Of a DNA stretch of 7,074 bases, positions 5,390 to 7,074 are shown in pieces. A program made the translations under genes and the position numbers. The first letter of the stretch is position 1. The number at the start of each line of letters is the position of its first letter. A model generated the notes under the pieces. It searched no databases and had not been told where the DNA came from. It saw nothing but the letters and a program-made list of their open reading frames with translations. This stretch comes from Thermoplasmatota archaeon (lineage in GTDB: Archaea > Thermoplasmatota > E2 > JACPAO01 > JAHFTW01), in assembly GCA_028289805.1 (NCBI GenBank), contig JANQNI010000318.1, positions 1 through 7,074 of the forward strand. The letters are read 5' to 3'.

Positions 5390-6307
5390 ATGATCCGCGC
5401 GCGTCCCACCCTGCACCCGCTGCCCGTCCTGCTTCTGCTGCTTCCCGCGCTGTCCGGCTGCCTCGGCGTGGACGACGCGGGCGCCGGGACCCCGGAGGTT
5501 CCGGACGCCGCCGGCGACGCAGGCGGGGTGGGCGCGGAGCCCCCCACCAGCGAGGCTGGCACGGTGCTCGGCGTCGTGCTGGACGAGGTGCTGCGCCCCG
5601 TCGCCGGCGCCACCGTGACGGCCGTCCCCGCCGGCGGGAGCGACGCGGCGCCCCCCGCGGCGACCGCGGACGAGAACGGCGCCTTCCTCCTCGTCCTGCC
5701 CCCCGGCGAGCACGCCCTGCGGTTGGAGGCCGACGGCTTCGAGCCCCACGCCGAGACCGTCACCGTCCACGCCGGCCAGCGCACCGACCTCGACGTCGCC
5801 CTCGACCGCCTCCCCCCGCCGCCCCTGGTGGAGGTGCAGAGCTTCCAGGGCTTCATCCAGTGCGACGTCATCGTGCAGCCGACGCACCAGCACGGCAACG
5901 GCCACCAGCACAACAACCAGCGCTGCGACGAGGCGCTGCTGGAGGCGGACCGGCACGTCTGGGACCTCCCCGTGCGCCCCAGCCCCGACGGCATCGTCGT
6001 GGAGGTCGCGTGGGAGCCCAACCACGAACTGGCGCGCTTCCTGTACGTCCGCGTCGAGGCCGAGGACGGCACGCTGCTGGCCGACCACGAGGCCCCCGGC
6101 CCCCTGCGCATCCACGTCGCCCGCGGCCAACTCTACCAGCACGTGGAGGGCGGCGGCACCCTGCGCGTCGTCGCCATCGTCGGCACCGGCGAGCACAGCG
6201 GTGGCAACGACCTCGGCGTCGCCGTGCAGTTCCAGCAGGAGTTCGAGGCGTTCGCCAGCGTCTTCTACGGCCAGCGGCCGCCGCCCGACTACTTCCTGCT
6301 GCGGTAG
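5390..6307 (+). CDS. Surface lipoprotein with CarboxypepD_reg-like domain and His-rich loop, paralogue 2
   Basis: This 305-residue lipoprotein has signal and lipobox LSGC with lipidated C24. The ATG at 5390 is preferred; an in-frame GTG at 5381 overlaps the previous stop (GTGA) and would add three residues, so coupling is possible either way. After an Ala/Gly/Asp linker comes a carboxypeptidase-regulatory-like domain (about 57-140: GVVLDEVLRPVAGATVTAVP ... TADENGAFLLVLPPGEHALRLEADGF). Residues about 145-305 match the novel domain of the preceding gene: SFQGFIQC, W191-DLPV, GIVVEVAWEP (201-210), FEAFASVFY (285-293) and PPPDY. The main difference is an insertion between the paired cysteines C158 and C179, with four histidines in THQHGNGHQH (165-174), a plausible metal-binding loop. 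It arose by tandem duplication followed by clear divergence. Its role is unknown; a surface binding protein working with the flanking peptidases is inferred. Confidence 0.88.
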   Translation: MIRARPTLHPLPVLLLLLPALSGCLGVDDAGAGTPEVPDAAGDAGGVGAEPPTSEAGTVLGVVLDEVLRPVAGATVTAVPAGGSDAAPPAATADENGAFLLVLPPGEHALRLEADGFEPHAETVTVHAGQRTDLDVALDRLPPPPLVEVQSFQGFIQCDVIVQPTHQHGNGHQHNNQRCDEALLEADRHVWDLPVRPSPDGIVVEVAWEPNHELARFLYVRVEAEDGTLLADHEAPGPLRIHVARGQLYQHVEGGGTLRVVAIVGTGEHSGGNDLGVAVQFQQEFEAFASVFYGQRPPPDYFLLR

Positions 6308-6314
6308 CCTTACG

Positions 6315-6338
6315 GGCCCCGCCCCGCCTGCGCGGGCC
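6315..6338. other. GC-rich inverted repeat in the gap before the M28 gene
   Basis: GGCCC (6315-6319) can pair with GGGCC (6334-6338). An alternative inner stem is CCCGC (6323-6327) with GCGGG (6332-6336), so the two are mutually exclusive at the 3' arm. It fills most of the 31-bp gap and abuts the GTG start at 6339, where it could limit ribosome access. In DNA this rich in G and C, short stems are expected by chance. Confidence 0.2.
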
Positions 6339-7074
6339 GTGCGCCCCCGCGTCCCGTCCGCCGTCCTCCCCGTCCTGCTCCTGGCGACCCTCGCCCTCTC
6401 CGGCTGCGCCGTGCAGCGCGAAGCGCCCGGATTCGACGGCGCGGGCGCCCACGACCTGGTCGCCGGCCTCGTCACCAACGACGACGACACGCCCCGCTAC
6501 CGCATCCCCGGCACCGAGGGGCAGGCCACCGGCGCGGCGTGGCTGTGGGACCGCATGGAGGCCGACGGCTGGAGCCGGGGCTGGCACAACGTCACCGGCA
6601 GCGACTACCAGGAGCGCAGCGCCCCCTACATCGACGCCTACCGCGCCCCCGGCGCCTGCTCCGAGGAGGACGCCGCCCAGGTGCCGGACCTGGTCTTCTA
6701 CAACCCCTGGGCCCGCTACGACCACCCCGCCACGGACGACACCCTGCTCCTGGCCGCCCACTGGGACAGCAAGGAGGACGCCGAGGAGGGCGGCCCGGTG
6801 CTGGGCGCCAACGACGGCGCCAGCGGCGTCGGCCTCCTGCTGCGCCTCCTCCAGCACGTGGCCGACGGCGACCTGGAGCCTCCCGTGGACCTGGTGGTGG
6901 CGTTCTTCGACGGCGAGGACGGCTTCGAGGACTGCCACCCCCTGGCCGGCAGCATCCCCTTCGCCCAGGACGAGCCCGCCGGCCCCATCGACCGCATGAT
7001 CCTGCTCGACATGGTCGGCGACCCCGACGCCCGCTTCGTGCGCGAGACGCGCAGCGAGGAGGCCGACCCCGAAT
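6339..7074 (+). CDS. Lipoprotein M28-family metallopeptidase, glutaminyl-peptide cyclotransferase-like (3' truncated by the window)
   Basis: The frame is open from GTG 6339 to the window end, giving 245 visible residues. The start gives a lipoprotein signal (MRPRVPSAVLPVLLLATLALSGC, lipidated C23). The M28 core follows: AAHWDSK (H141, D143), GANDGASGVGLLL (zinc-ligand D159), VAFFDGEDGF (E193 general base, D194 zinc position), LAGSIPFA (202-209) and DRMILLDMVGDPDARF (D224). The spacing and wording of HxDSK ... GA.D.A.....LL ... FFDGE..F ... L.GS..LA ... LLD..GD are closer to the glutaminyl-peptide cyclotransferase branch of M28 than to typical aminopeptidases. The usual DGEE is DGED here. The N-terminal region (about 36-80) also resembles that branch (RxPGTEGQ..AA.WL...). 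The last metal-ligand histidine expected near the C-terminus lies beyond the window. Expected activity is either N-terminal pyroglutamate formation or amino-terminal peptide cleavage on the cell surface; the two cannot be separated from this fragment. Confidence 0.85.
   Translation, partial: MRPRVPSAVLPVLLLATLALSGCAVQREAPGFDGAGAHDLVAGLVTNDDDTPRYRIPGTEGQATGAAWLWDRMEADGWSRGWHNVTGSDYQERSAPYIDAYRAPGACSEEDAAQVPDLVFYNPWARYDHPATDDTLLLAAHWDSKEDAEEGGPVLGANDGASGVGLLLRLLQHVADGDLEPPVDLVVAFFDGEDGFEDCHPLAGSIPFAQDEPAGPIDRMILLDMVGDPDARFVRETRSEEADPE

Noticed and set aside
5868..6938. 356-codon minus-strand frame over the second lipoprotein and the M28 gene
   Set aside because: Antisense shadow. The plus strand has two lipobox signals and M28 motifs in the correct frames.

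Overview
The window is very GC-rich, and codon third positions in every accepted gene are nearly all G or C. It looks like chromosomal DNA of a high-GC archaeon, most likely a euryarchaeote. A Thermoplasmatota-like or other marine/halophile-type lineage would fit, but this is inferred from features and not from any search. The clues are a C-terminal surface anchor resembling archaeal PGF-CTERM, three lipobox proteins, acidic exported proteins, an AT-rich box about 30 bp before a start codon (as in leaderless archaeal mRNAs), and little consistent use of Shine-Dalgarno sites.

Layout. Positions 2-286 (+) hold the 3' end of a gene for a probable OB-fold protein. Its 3' end overlaps, tail to tail, a PAP2-family membrane phosphatase gene on the minus strand (216-890). 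A 126-bp divergent intergenic region follows. Next come a single-domain cyclophilin (1017-1487, +) and a 78-residue protein of unknown function (1492-1728, +), which probably share a transcript. The next 268 bp (1729-1996) are unusually structured. They hold a perfect 12-bp-stem hairpin across the stop codon of the small gene, a degenerate 33-bp direct repeat that re-creates the last codons and stop of that gene, a second perfect hairpin, and an archaeal-type promoter with a palindrome just downstream.

From 1997 to the window end there is one co-directional cluster of exported proteins. It encodes an 837-residue M14 zinc carboxypeptidase with a glutamine-amidotransferase-like C-terminal region and a PGF-CTERM-like tail. 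Two tandem paralogous lipoproteins follow, each with a carboxypeptidase-regulatory-like (CarboxypepD_reg) beta-sandwich and a shared C-terminal domain I do not recognise. The last gene is a lipoprotein M28 peptidase resembling glutaminyl-peptide cyclotransferase, cut off by the window end. Short gaps (4, 5 or -4, and 31 bp) suggest an operon.

Reading the cluster together, all four products are predicted to sit on the outer face of the membrane: one cleaves C-terminal residues, one acts at N-termini, and two are tethered accessory or binding proteins. A cell-surface peptide-processing or scavenging locus is the simplest model. The shared lipoprotein C-terminal domain and the repeat/hairpin region at the end of the 78-residue gene are the least explained parts of the window.
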